A stretch of 64,000 nucleotides of DNA, from assembly GCA_963082875.1 (NCBI GenBank), contig OY720100.1, positions 9,486,001 through 9,550,000 of the forward strand, given 5' to 3'. A program made the translations under genes and the position numbers. Of this stretch, positions 26,501 to 39,292 are shown piece by piece (within the stretch, counting starts at the first letter, position 1; each line of letters opens with the position of its first letter). Origin of the DNA: Corella eumyota. Taxonomy: Eukaryota > Chordata > Ascidiacea > Phlebobranchia > Corellidae. Below the pieces are notes generated by a model, which worked only from the letters and a program-made list of their open reading frames with translations, had not been told where the DNA came from and did not search any database.

Positions 26501-29500
26501 AAAAAACACAATTAAAAGTTACATTAATTTTTTTTTTTTTAATTTTAATTTATTTCATTTTTAAAATAAAAAAAGCTTACATTTAAATTTTCAAGTTTTC
26601 CAACTGTACTTGGCAGTGTTTCTATATTATTATGAGACATATTAAGCTTTTTTATAGACAAGTTCCATTTAGTGCACAAGGCAATACACAAATTGTCGAT
26701 ATCACAAATTTGATTACATGAAAAGTCAAAACACTGAAGTCTGGATGTTGACCAATCTGTTACATCTTTCAAATGTCCAATGGTATTATTTGACAAATTA
26801 ACTGTCTAAAAAATAACTTTGGGTATATTCAAAAATATCATTTGATTAAACAAATTAGTCTGATAGCAAAAACATAGTTTTTTTAATGTCCATGACTGAC
26901 TATAAATTGCAGGTACAAAGTTAAAAGTTAACTTACCTGTAATTTGGAAAGATGTTTTATCATTTTTGGAACTTCATCTAATAAGTTTGATGACAAATTA
27001 ATAACTTTTAGTGGCCTACATTTTAGGCTTTCAACTTCTTCTTCTATAACTTCTAATAAATTCTGTGAAATATTGTAAATATTAGTAAACCAAAGTTTCC
27101 TAAAGAAGTCTATATTAAAATATTATAACCCACAAAAATGCATATTAAATTATCTCAATCAAACCTCTGAAAAATCCACTTCTTCAATATTCGGCATTAG
27201 GTTTAAAAAATCCTTTAAAAATTGAAGACAATTTCCTTTCATATTAAGAAGTTTTAGATCCAATAAGGAACAAATTTCATGTTTTTCACCAAAACTAAGT
27301 AACAGACCTTTAAAAAAAATTTTTAAATATATCATGACTTCTTCCGCACTTTAAAATAAATTTATAAATAACTAAATATTGAAATTTGTGCAGAAAATAA
27401 ATTATCCTTATTATATATAAAAAATGAACTCACTCTTAGGATTTAACTTCATTATTTCATTGTTTTGCAAATGTAAATGGTTTAAATGAGGTAAATGATT
27501 GAAAATCCAAGCAGGAAAAACAGATAATTTATTGTCACTCAAATTTAATAATTTTAAACCAAATTGTTTTTTCTTTAAAAGCAAAACTTCCTAAAAAAAT
27601 TTTTAAAAAATGATTATGTTGTTTATTTTTTGTGTTAGTTTTTTAATTTTTTTTTAATGGTTTTGTTAAATTCACCTTTTCAGTATAGTTTGAAATACAA
27701 TTATCACTTAAATCCAATTTTATTAAAAACTTCAAAACATACAAAATGTAAAAGGGAAATGAAGGTATCGAATTTTTTGAAATATTCAGTTCTGCCAGAT
27801 TTTTAAATTTCTAAAAATATTATTTCTTGGTTATTTTTAAATCCTAAAAAAACTCTTTTTAGGGCAGATGTAACAAAAATATTTATCAGCTCAAGATGTT
27901 AACTTATTAAAATAGTTAAACTTATTTAAATAAAAAAGACATCAGATCAGCTTAAAAATATTAAACTTACTTTTGCAACTAAGTCTGGAAAAACCGTAAT
28001 TAGGTTGTCGGTTAAATTTAAGATTTTTACTTTACCAACTTCGTTATTCAGATTAGCAAATGGAAGTAAATCACAAATCTGATTATGTGAAAGATTTATT
28101 TCCTAAAAAATTAGGTTTTTATTTAATTTTAATTAAAAAACTAATAACTTATAGTGTTATTTTACCTTAGTATCCTACCTTGAACAGATTTAGTTGGTTT
28201 AAAGTTAAGAGTAACTAGGATAAATTTTTTGACATAATATATCCAGTTTTTAACTTAAAATTATTCAAAAATTAGCTGATGTTACCTGAATTTCTACACT
28301 TTCAATATTGGGAGGAAAATGAATATAACAACCACAAGCATTTTCATTTTCACTATCTTCACTAAATGACAATCTTAGAAACTTTTTAAAACTCGATTTT
28401 GAACCATTACAATATGAACATAGAATACTATTGTTGTTGTTTTTTATCACAGTTTGATCTTTGATTTTTGAAGTTAATTCTCCAAAAAAAGTTTGAGAAA
28501 TTTCAAAATATCCCTTTTCTAATTTAATGCACATAATTTGATTGATACCAAAACTTAAATCAAAATTATATAGGCCTACATCCAGCATGTTTTTTTTTAA
28601 ATACCTGTATTATTGAATGTTTTGTTATGTAATATTAGAGAACATATTTGAAAAGCAACTGTTTCATGTAAATCTGAATATAGAGTTCCATTATCCACCT
28701 GATCAATGGCAAATTTTTTATGAAAAAAAATTTTGTTATTGTTATTGCATACCAGTATAATAGCAACAGGTTAATATTTTCGTTGATTTATTTGTTAAAA
28801 AATATTTATACGAAATTTACTACCTTTGATAATGCTAGTTTTAAAATTTCGATATTTAATTGCTTAAGTCCAGCCCTACTCCATTCAGCAACACCATTAT
28901 TGTCCCGATGCAGCAAATACCTAACATTTGGGAAAGTTACTTTTTTTTGTAGTGTAATTAGTTATATTAGGTTTCAAGTTGTAACTTAATAAAAACTGAA
29001 AATTTGGCTTTGCCCAATTAATGGTATATAGATAAATAAAAAATTGTAGTGGACACAAATTAAAAAATACATATATAATTTAAATACAAAAATTTACAGA
29101 TTTCTTACCAAAGTAGAAATGAGATAATTTTAGAATCATTAGGACAGATTTGTAAACCTGAAACAATATTATCCACCCGACTTTTTAACACACCAGTGTA
29201 CTGTAACATGATAGTCAAACAAACGATTTGTTGAACCTTGAATAATAAAATTGATGTTTTGGATAACAACAAAGCTATTAAATTGTGTTTAAATTAAATA
29301 AAAACTAAATTTGATAAAAACATTTATAACAAAAAAAAAATTTAAAATAACATAGAACATGTAACCTTAAATTTGCACTAAGTAATTTATAGTAAAAATT
29401 ATACACTTTTCAACTATTAAAACACAAAATTTACTTACAAGAAAAACATAATTCTTTTCACATGCAACTACAAGTGGAGATTTTCCACTTGAACCAACAA

Positions 29501-32500
29501 AGTTAAAATTAACACCAAGGTAAATTAACAACAAAACTTGATCAACATTATCTTTCATACAGGCTTTGTATAGTGCTTCATTTCTACAATAAAATACAAA
29601 AAAATTCACGATAGTAAATAACATATAAATACTTAATCAAATGCTCAAGCCCAAAAATGTAATAAGCTGTTACTCTGTTAATTTGGGTGTCATAGTATGT
29701 CAAAGTTTTTTTTTTCAATTTTACTGTTAAACTAATTGTCGAAGTAATCAATGTTTTTTTTTAATATCGACCATTAAATTTTAAACAACTGCAAAAAATA
29801 CAATAACTTGCCTTAATCTTGTATCTGATGATTCCATCATTTTTACTAAGCAATAAGATAAACATTCACAAACATCAAAAGCAGTCATATTTGCTGGATA
29901 TATAGTATGTTTGCAATAGTATTGCTTTAGAGTAAAGTAGATTAATTTAAAAAGGTCTTTTTCAAAAAAAACTTGCGAGTATTCAACATCTGATTCAATA
30001 ATAACCTGAAATAAGAAAAAGATAACATATGGTGTGTTTAACATATAGTAGTGTTATTGGAAATGTTATGCTTTAAATAAAAAATAAATATATATTACAC
30101 ATGCACAACAATAATACTATAGCCTTGTTTTCTGTAATCACGAAAAACACAAGGTGAATCAATAGCTAACCTTCAAGGTCTTGGATATTATCAACACAAT
30201 TTCTTCATTTTCCAAATAATTTAAAATTGCTTGCATAGCCACGTCAGTAATATAATCCAGTTTTAACATCACGTTATCAACTCTTAAAAAATTATGAGCA
30301 AATAAAAAACAGCAATAAAAGTTTACTTGATAAAAAAGATAAAACAACAAAAACGGTAAAGTGAAAATGAAAAATGCATACCATTACATCATATTTTAAA
30401 CAAAAAAGCGCAGCACATAATAAAACATGCAGAAATTTTCCTTATTTATTTAACAAAAATTCTAGCGAGAATTCACCTTTGGTTTGAAACCATTATATTA
30501 AGTATTTGAAAAACAAGTGAAATGACCTCGATATTATTACCATGCTGGCTACATGCATGCAGAAGTGTGTCTATTGCACCTGTCTGATTTGCTAAACTTC
30601 CGTCTATAGTTTAAGAAATGTTTAACTTACAAGCATCATGCAACAATATACTTTAAAATAGAAATCTACTACAACAATAAGCAAAAAAAACAACTTGCAA
30701 TATTTTAATTTAAATAAAAAGTAACAAGGCAAAAAAATGAATATATATACCTGTTTTGAAAAACTTTAAAATGTAAATCAAACAATTTAGTTGAATTTGC
30801 ACTGGCTCCTTAATAAATTGATTCATAGTTGAAAACATTTGAGATAATAAAGATTCAGAGTTAATTTCAGCAAACAAGCATAACTTTATTAAATCCTTAT
30901 AATGCTTGTTTAATATATCTTCACTATCTTCACAATCTACAAAAAAATAAAAAACAATATAATCAATTGTGCACTTAATTTTGTTATCATAATATATTTT
31001 AACGTAACCTACTAGGCCTACCTTTTTATCTTTACAAATAATGAAAATATTAACTTTCAAATTAGTATTTTTTTTTGTTTTTTATTTATTTTTTTCTGGC
31101 AGTGTAGTGTAGTGGTAAGAACTCTTGCTACACCACACATGAGGTCGTGGGTTCAATTCCCACTGACCTCATGCTGTAGCGCCCTTGAGTAAGGTGCTAT
31201 AAACGGTATGAACTCCTGCTGAGCCAGCACTTAATCAGCAGCATAATTACCGGGCGATTATAGTCTCTATAATATCCCAAACTGCCACAGGCAACTCGAG
31301 ACTGGGTCGGAGTAACTGATGTTACTCTATGTTTAAGTCGCGCAGTCGACTTTCCCACATCGAGGATAAAGATATACACAAAAAAAAAAAAAAAAAGTAT
31401 ACATTTTAAATTGCCTCAAAAAAAAAAGTAATTGCCTTACTAAATGAAAAAAAACACAAATTTAGACTTTTTACCTTTCTCAATGTTTTTATCAAAAGAA
31501 AGTAGAACAACAAGTAATTCAGTGCAAGCCAACTTTATGTCGTAATCAGCTTCCTACAGTTAACCAGCAATATTATTTTTTAATTTTATTATCTTATAAA
31601 TGCACGTGTATAATATTGTGTTATATTTAGAGATTGAAAAAAATAGCTTTACTACTTAAAGAATTAATTTTTGTGATAGGTTTTAAACTATGCGATAAAA
31701 ACAATACTCCCGCAGAACAACAAGAACAATCAAATCAAACTACCAAATGCAACTCAAAATAAATTGTAATTATTTCTGAAAATATAATTAAAAACAAAAT
31801 GCTGCACTAAAATAAAACAATTTATAAAAGTAAATCGAAACTCACCAAAAATCCAGTTGTGACTAGTTTGAAAATGCCAGCATCCATTGCAGATACAAAA
31901 TTTGTTGTAGAGTTTTTCGTCAACTCAGTTGCCAGTTTAAGTGCACAAATAAGACGAATATTTTTGTCATCATCAAATTTTCCGGGTGTATTTAGTAACT
32001 TATGAGTTTTAATTAAATCAACGATGTTAAAATAAATTCCTTAAATTAAAAATGGTAAATTGTTTAAACAACATTAACTTATACATTTATAAGGTCTACA
32101 TTAAATTGCTTAAATTTAATAATTATTTTTTTAAAGGCAATTTTCTAATTTTTTTCATTGCCACATGTAATTACATGCATTATTATATTCATTAATAAGA
32201 ACAGATTCTTTCATAAGTTTTGTTTAACTAAACATATTTTACCTATACTCATTACAGCCTAATCTTTATACATTACCTTTTTGTGCATATTCATTTTTCA
32301 ACTTAGGAAATCTTTGAACAAGCTCAATTATTGCATTTACAACGGATGGTAAAATTAAATTGTTATTAAGATTTGAAAGAAAAATTGCCATAAAACAATT
32401 TCCAACTTCAAAGGAATCCAAACTATTTTTTCCGACAAATAAAACTCAATTTTTATTTGAAAACCAAATAAATAATTATTGCATTCACAGCAATTTAGAA

Positions 32501-32815
32501 AATATATATATATTATTTTAAGAATTGATAAATTACCCTTTGTTGTATGTTTTGGTCCTAAAATCATTTTTGGAAATTTCTTTAATAAAACTAAAAAACA
32601 AGAAAATCAATTATTTTGTCATTAAAAAATGTAATGTTTGCATGTTTTCATAATATTTACTTAACAACTACAAATAAAACATAAAACTGGTAAGTTAGAC
32701 AATCGGAATAATTAATTGAGCAAATTTATAGATAATATTTATTTTACCTGTCACATGCACAAACTAGTTGAGAGGAATTATGTTGACTATGCAAGATTTG
32801 AAGTATTTGTTCCAT
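17598..32815 (-). CDS. LRRK2: LRRK2-type leucine-rich repeat Roco protein kinase, complete
   Basis: A large GTPase-kinase of the LRRK family. The order ARM-like, ankyrin, LRR, Roc, COR, kinase, WD40 is the LRRK2 rather than the LRRK1 arrangement. I traced 46 exons, all phase-compatible, totalling 7092 nt (2363 aa): 32755-32815, 32537-32590, 32277-32444, 31846-32039, 31475-31553, 30751-30936, 30477-30603, 30171-30282, 29812-30005, 29439-29583, 29109-29200, 28824-28920, 28605-28698, 28286-28575, 27971-28102, 27676-27810, 27434-27590, 27165-27307, 26937-27062, 26581-26805, 26374-26494, 25994-26252, 25677-25895, 25358-25539, 24981-25095, 24715-24907, 24456-24560, 24084-24244, 23425-23694, 23188-23278, 22782-22969, 22455-22588, 22188-22366, 21863-22074, 21506-21771, 21163-21341, 20717-20874, 20291-20381, 19938-20165, 19717-19810, 19342-19418, 18998-19151, 18525-18727, 18155-18362, 17871-17953, 17598-17708. 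Approximate domains: ARM-like 1-391, ankyrin 392-440, LRR 631-977, Roc 978-1197 (P-loop GNPLAGKTT with Lys about 1012, WDFAGQ, VGTHID), COR to about 1616, kinase 1617-1948 (GDGGFGSVY, VAIK Lys about 1660, YRDLKPDN, TDYGVS, GTPGYCAPE), then WD40. The DYG in place of DFG is the LRRK2 form, and the Roc Arg equivalent to human R1441 is kept. The start ATG has an upstream in-frame TAA. One intron uses a GC donor (29811-29810). The last exon (IKIWDANF) matches the final WD40 strand and C-terminal helix of human LRRK2. Confidence 0.95.
31097..31396 (+). mobile_element. tRNA-derived SINE, full-length copy in a LRRK intron
   Basis: A tRNA-like head (tagtgtagtggtaagaactc A-box region; B box gggttcaattccc at 31149-31161) is followed by a unique body (tgtagcgcccttgagtaagg, aacggtatgaactcctgctg, cccaaactgccacaggcaac). 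A 3' segment shared with the copies at 6.1 and 42.7 kb comes next, then a 17-nt A tail. The element lies between coding exons 5 and 6 of the LRRK gene, antisense to it. It should depend on LINE machinery for mobility (family knowledge). Confidence 0.9.
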
Positions 32816-34218
32816 TATTTACACTCTATGTTTATGACATTTTGTTACTCATAAAAATTAAATAGATATAATGTAAATAATAAAATAGATATTTGACTTC
32901 TATAAAAATAAATTTTATTTTAACTACCTCCAACAGACCAATTTTAATCTAATTGAAATACATGTTTAAGTGTAGTATAAAAACTATTTCAATCCTTTCA
33001 AAAATTATTCATAAAAAAAAATATTGTCTTTAAATTTTAAAACTATCTACACATAAAATAATTTTTTTAAGTTCTTTTACACCAATAATTAAATTAAAAA
33101 TAATAAAGAGGTGTATATATACCTAAAAAATCAGAATCTGCCCCCACATAACACTTCACGGTGGGAAAATATATTACTGAATATTTACAAACATTTTAAA
33201 ACAAAAAATAAAGTATACCTTAGTACGTTGCTAGTGCTACATTAATGCAAAAATGCAATAATTTAATACAAAATGTCTGTGAGATTTTATTACAATTTTA
33301 AAGACAGTACTAAAGTACAAGATGCGGGATAGAACAGCACCTTATGTTAAAGTTAACAAAAATTCGCAGAATGCGGGATGAATTGGCATTTTTGTACTTT
33401 ACTGCGGGATAAATGCAGTAATTACCTAAAGGGCTAAGGAATGATGTGGAATTGAGTTTAAAGACTAAGAGAAGATGCAAAATCGATTATAAAGCGCACA
33501 GAAAGATTAGGGAAAGGTATAAAAATTCGTCTTTTTCCTCATTCAGCGACATTTTTTAACGTTTACATACGATCCATTTTTTTAGTTCTATCCTTTTCTA
33601 AAAGCAAAACATCTCTGCTTGTAAAATATAAATTACATGCACAAAAAACTTTCAGAACTTAAATAATGTTTTATTGACATATATATTATTCATGACTTAC
33701 TGACTTATATAGATTAGTAACTGTTAAATAATGCTATTTTAATAAAAATTAGAATTGATTAATACTTGAATTCAATAATAAAAACCTGTTTTATTTTTTT
33801 AAATTAAGTTGTAATACCACAAAAACAGCCAAAACAAATACAATCCCGTTCTCATGTTGCTTGAGACAATGTTAATCAATTTAACTGGAATAAAATATAA
33901 ATTGACGAAATTGAAATAACTAAGCAGTAAAAGAAAGAGGTTAAGCAAACAAAGGTAATAGCTAGTCTTTAACGTGGTGTAAAAGTTGCTCGTTACAACA
34001 GCTAGTGCGAGTTTTTTTGGGGTTTTCCCTGTTTATTTTTTTATTTTAATTTTTTTATTTATCCCCGATGTAAAACACTTTAACCTTGTGACTGTTATTA
34101 ACCGAGTTTTGGGTTGCTATACCATATTGCCTTATGCAAAAGTGGGCACCAAACTTTTCGTTAATCGTTAAATACAATTTGTCTTTTTTTTCGTTAAAAT
34201 TTAACTTTTAAGTTACAT
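32816..34218. promoter_or_regulatory. 5' flank of the LRRK gene
   Basis: AT-rich upstream region. A cluster of three tgcgggat motifs, each followed by a or g, lies at about 33322, 33373 and 33409, the only GC-richer patch here. It may mark the promoter, but no TATA or initiator could be assigned. A 61-codon ORF on the plus strand has no support. Confidence 0.35.
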
Positions 34219-34256
34219 CATAGAAAACTCGCCTAACGTTAGGTTAGTTTTCTATG
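34219..34256. repeat. 38-bp near-perfect palindrome
   Basis: The left arm catagaaaactcgcctaac is the reverse complement of the right arm gttaggttagttttctatg except for two positions, with no loop. It could form a cruciform or hairpin. A 19-bp direct duplication (tagttcgtaattaccaacg) follows at 34379-34416. Confidence 0.7.
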
Positions 34257-34775
34257 GTTACATTTAAAAATCGTTATCGAACCGTTTAACTTTTGTTATA
34301 TTGTGCTTTCGTTAAAGTAATTCCGTTAATTCAATTTTTACAAGTAAACAAACCATGGTGATATCGGTATATTTTTTTTAGTTCGTAATTACCAACGTAG
34401 TTCGTAATTACCAACTGGAAAAAACCTTTTAACGGCGTTACTTCGGTATTATGCCAGTTTTTAAGGAAAATTTTAAACTGACGTTTATTAATCTGAAATA
34501 TTAACTAAGATATCATATCCACTATTGTTTTTGTAAAAAAGGGGTCCTTTCTTTATTTATTTTAATTAAATTTTAAGGGTTATTAATAACTTTTTATTTT
34601 ATCTAATTTATCAACGATAACAAAGTTACTGTATTGTGTAACGAATTACCATTTAACAAAGTTTCTTTTTTGGTTAACTGTGTTCACCTATGGGCTCAAG
34701 TGGTGACCAAGTATAAAAAAATCGTAACCGGGCACGCTTGGCTGAAGAAAAACGTAAGAACGCCCAATATCCTAT

Positions 34776-34953
34776 TACGATTAGGAATTTATTTGTAATT
34801 AATTAAAATAAACTTCTTTGTTTATTAGAACATTTAATTTAGAAATCTTTGTTTGTACCTTAAATGTACATTTCAAAGATTTCCAACTTATTAGTTCTAA
34901 TAAACAAAGAAGTTTATCTTAATTTATTACTTACAAATAAATTCCCAATTGAT
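34776..34953. repeat. Inverted repeat with arms of about 75 bp (foldback element)
   Basis: The left arm, containing ggaatttatttgtaa and aaacttctttgtttattaga + ac, is mirrored by tctaataaacaaagaagttt and ttacaaataaattccc on the right, around a short centre tgtaccttaaatgtaca. Identity is high over most of the stem. A small palindromic MITE is the simplest reading. Confidence 0.75.
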
Positions 34954-35658
34954 TTTACTTTGCTTATTCTGCCATTAGTGAAAAAAAACACTAGCTAAAT
35001 ATTTTTTATACTTTCAATGACAGGGTTTCTAACAATAAAAGATGTTAAGGGGCGAATTTTATTAAACGCAACGAACAAGAACCATTAAAAAAGTAACAAT
35101 AATAACAGTAACACAAAAAATACAACAATGCACCGGTTTTGTAATCAAATTTTAAAAATCAAACTGAAATTTAAATTGCACAGAAATTAGAATGTAACAC
35201 ACGACATTGTTGTTAATGTATTAGAACGTGCAAAAGCTAAAACCATACAAACTTGTTTTAGTCATCACAAAATTAAAACACATAAAATAAAACAACTTGT
35301 TGTCCAATCCCAAAAATTAATTGCTTTCAATAATTTTACACACTAGGCAATACAGTGGGAGTCGTTTATTAAAATCTTATTAACACCTTGCTGCTTTCCA
35401 ACCAAAGGCAGTGTAATTAATTATTTACCCATTTTGTTTCTATAAAAATATATTTTTTTTAAGATACAATGGTTCCAAAAAAAAATAATTTATTCACAGA
35501 TTAGCTTAATACTAAAGTACGGTTTGCTAGTAAGTATTTATAGTAACTACTTTTTATTAACAAAAATCTACATTTTTGGCCTGTACATGGTACCACTAAA
35601 TAATAAATATCTTGAGTTTATATTAATTAAACCCGACTAATCCTGTACTTTAATAAAA
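34954..35658. other. 3' flank of the PKA RII gene
   Basis: AT-rich sequence with no recognised gene. It probably includes the 3' untranslated region of the minus-strand PKA regulatory subunit. Confidence 0.45.
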
Positions 35659-38600
35659 TTAATCAGAACCACATGAAAGATCCTGAAATATTTCACTAAG
35701 TTGTTCTTGATAAAGTGGAATGTTACGCATCATTACTTCTTTGCAAGGTCCCAGTAAACGTTCAAAAGCTTGTACATCCAATACTAAATCAACAAAAGGT
35801 TTTTTCTAAAAAAATATTTTCTAATAATTAATAAAAAATAAAAACCTGCTAAAACACAGTCTCCAATAGCAACAGCAGAAGCAGCTCTAGGTTGTTTTTG
35901 GATGAGAGCCAACTCTCCAAAATATTCACTTTTTCCCAATTTTTTCAACACTTTTTCAACTTCAGGTTGGTTCTAAATAGACAAAAAAATATGCTAAATG
36001 CAAATAAGGATAATATGCCTATTAAGTTGCATAGTGTAAATATAATATTATGATGTTATTGCATTTTAATAAATATACCGAAATACTTAGGCAAAGTCAA
36101 CATATACACTGACTACTTCAAGTATAATCCTATTCTAGATATTATGTTCTTTTAATCTTCTAATATTTAAAACTTAACTAAAAAAATTTTACTGGCCAAA
36201 CTAACCTGATTTAAACATTTAATTTTAATGTATTATAAGTTGAATTTAACTAGTTTACCTCAATATTTCCTCTTCTTCGTATTTCAACTTCACCACTGAC
36301 AACAATGTAAAAGTAATCAGCTGAATCACCTTGTTTTAAGATAAATTCCTCATTGGAATAATTTTTGGTTATCATCGTATCAGCAACTTTCATTCTTTCC
36401 TCAACCTTTAAAAATATGTATTTTAAAACTTTGATTTATTTAATTTAGATAGTCTTAATTATTCTTTTAATGACATTTATATAACACAAAGAGTAAAATT
36501 ATTTTTGTATAAAAATATCAAAAACATAGATCAATTTATTCAAGTCTTACTGTAAGTTGACTAAACAATGGGACAGTTGCTAGAAAATCTTCATATTGCT
36601 TTCGTTTTCTGGCAGCATTTTTTACTATAATTCTTCGGAATGTTGTTCGATCCTAAATCAAATTTATCAAAGATTTAACAAAATAAATAAGAAATTTAAG
36701 AAAAGAAAAATAACTTTTTTTAATTTAGGAGAGTTATTTCTTTATTAAATCTTCCGTTTTTAAATGCCATTAAGTTAGGTGAGTTGTGAATAATTGTTAT
36801 GATCTATCTTCGAACCATTTTTTGCAATATTTTAAAATACATTTATAGAGTAAGATTATAATTTAATAGGTCTAAAATATGTAAATTGAAGAAAAAATTA
36901 TTTATATAATAGTTAAATAGCATTCCTAAATAATACTCAACGACTAATTTAATAAAAATAGCAATTTTAAATATAACAAATTTTAAAAATAATCTTAAAG
37001 ACTTCATTTCAATGTTCTAAACAACAGAAATCTTTTAAAAGGGCAATTGATTTAACAAAATTTTAACTACTTCATAAGCTAAGCCATAAAATAATAGCTA
37101 AACTAGTTTTTTTTAAGCAATCACTAAAAAAAAGTTTTTTTTGTTCCCATTAAAGTATGCAAATTAATACATAAAACAACAATAAAATTTTTATAAAAGC
37201 CCAATATAAGCACTTTAATTTCTTATCTCAAATATAAAAACAAATATTAAAGGCAATTGCTTAGCAAGCGTTGACATAGAAACCTTTAGACAAATATTTA
37301 TTTTAAATAACTGATAGTATCTTTTATTATTTTAGGTTAACTAAAACCAGAAGTGAAACACTGAACATAAAGTGTCAACAATATAAAACACCACATAATA
37401 TTTTATATCTAAGTAGTATTTTATACAGAAAGTAAAAAACAGTTTGAGTTACTAATTTATCATACAAAAATAACAAAAACCATGTATAAACAAAAACAAT
37501 ATGTGATTTATTAAACAACTTACCATAGCCCAAAGTGATCCTTCTGTGGTTGCAATAATAGTCGCAAGTCTTGGACAATTATACATTAATGCAAGTTCTC
37601 CAAAAGCACCTGTACCCTTGTAAGATCCTTTGTGGTCAGGTACCTTGGTTATTGGATCATTTATAAAAATATCAAAGTCACCTCTGCAATAAAACAAACG
37701 AATGTTAAGTCAAGATCAAACAAATATAACCACCATCAATTTAGTGTGTTTTTAATTATATACTTGTAAATACTTTCTGAAAACAGAAGTAAATTTTTTT
37801 TAATTACTTATATATATAAATCATTTTTTAAATAAAAAACATTTTTTGTCTAAAAAATTTATTAAAGTATTGCGAACTTTTCAATAACATAAAAGTTATC
37901 TCCATCATCGCCCTCAGAAATAACATGTTCACCCGGGGTAACCGTTCTTTCAAACATTGCATCTAATACTTGACCAGTTTGTTCCTTTCAACAAAATAAA
38001 AAAAATAAGATCAAATCATGAATTATAATTTTAACAGACTTATAAATAGACATGTTTGAAACTTCCCAAACTAAAAACCATTTTTAATGTACTGCAGAAT
38101 TTTTGTAAAATTATCCACACAAATTTATATATATTTTAAGACTTACCGTGTCTAGACTTGAAAAAATAAGCATGTTTGAGATGACTTTGGCAAGTCTTTC
38201 TCGCTGATTATCAGTCTTTGGGTGAATAACCCTTTCTTCATCTGGATCATCATCAGCATCTGGATCAAATCCCTCTGCACTTACTAAGAAACAAATAACT
38301 TTTATTAACAAAAGTGGCAGCCAATATATATAAATATTTTTATATCTGCAAGTTTCCCAGTAAAAAAATTGTTTGCTCCAATCAAATTATAAAATGCAAA
38401 TATCCTACCAGATTTTCGTCTGCTTGCATTTGTTCTTCTGGCCATTAAAGCCATCTCTGAAAATCAAATGTATATACAAATCAAGATATGTATTTATTTA
38501 TTTATTTATACAAGATAAAGGGCAATTAATCTGATTCGGTAAATATACTAAAAATTGTTCCAACATTAATATATATATATACATATTAAATAGTGCCATT

Positions 38601-39292
38601 TGCATTACAGCAAAACAAAAATTACCATGATTAAAATGTTTTTTTATAAACAGCAAAACCACTACATACAATTTAATACATTTATTATAAAAATGTGCTT
38701 TGTTAATTATTAAAAAAAATAACCTTCAGCTTCATCCATAAAATCCTCATTATCACTTCCAGTCACCATTGCATCTTCACCATCATCCTTACCCATTTCA
38801 TAACCTCCCCGGTGCTCCACTCTATTATTTAACAACTCAGAAAAGTATTGTGCTGCAAACTCAATTAGGTCAGATGGTTGGTGTCGTAAAACGTTTACCA
38901 CAAAACCCTGCATTGAAAAACACAAGCAGATTTAAATTTACAAATTAAAAACAAGTTCTTTTAAATAATAATAAAATACAATGTAACAATGTTATTGTAT
39001 ACAATTTTCTTCTGTGAAAATAAATGTGCTACAGTTTACACAACCATTAGCCAAAGAACAGAAAAATGTTCCAACCAGCATAGTATTACCTGTTCATGAT
39101 AAAACTTTTGACGTTTGACAGGTTTTAAAAGTTCATATCAAGCAAGTTATAAAGGTTGCCTTGGGCTATGTAATTAACACCATTAAACGTGAGACAGTAA
39201 ATACATAATTTGGCTTTGGTAGAGTCAAGAAAATAGATAAAACAAACCTGCAGTAAATCGTGCATGCCAGGTGGAATTGGAATGTCAGCCAT
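35659..39292 (-). CDS. PRKAR2: cAMP-dependent protein kinase type II regulatory subunit
   Basis: Binds and inhibits the PKA catalytic subunit until cAMP occupies its two cyclic-nucleotide domains; the N-terminus dimerises and docks on AKAPs. Ten phase-consistent exons: 39248-39292, 38724-38907, 38409-38456, 38147-38283, 37878-37984, 37524-37683, 36551-36652, 36259-36405, 35846-35972, 35659-35783; 1182 nt, 393 aa (human RII-alpha 404). The N-terminus [20 protein letters not shown] matches the RII dimerisation/docking helix. The inhibitor site [13 protein letters not shown] spans the exon 3/4 junction and has the autophosphorylatable Ser of type II subunits. Phosphate-binding cassettes are [16 protein letters not shown] (domain A) and [17 protein letters not shown] (domain B). 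The last intron's acceptor was chosen at 35784 because only that AG keeps the frame and yields [12 protein letters not shown] more upstream AG at 35806 gives an early stop. Confidence 0.95.

Noticed and set aside
32748-32754. Donor GACAG|GTAAAA for LRRK exon 1
   Set aside because: Using it puts exons 2-3 out of frame. The GT at 32754-32753 gives a continuous reading frame through all later exons.
35784-35806. More upstream acceptor (AG at 35807-35806) for the last PKA RII exon
   Set aside because: It produces a stop within a few codons. The AG at 35785-35784 keeps the frame and yields the conserved [11 protein letters not shown].
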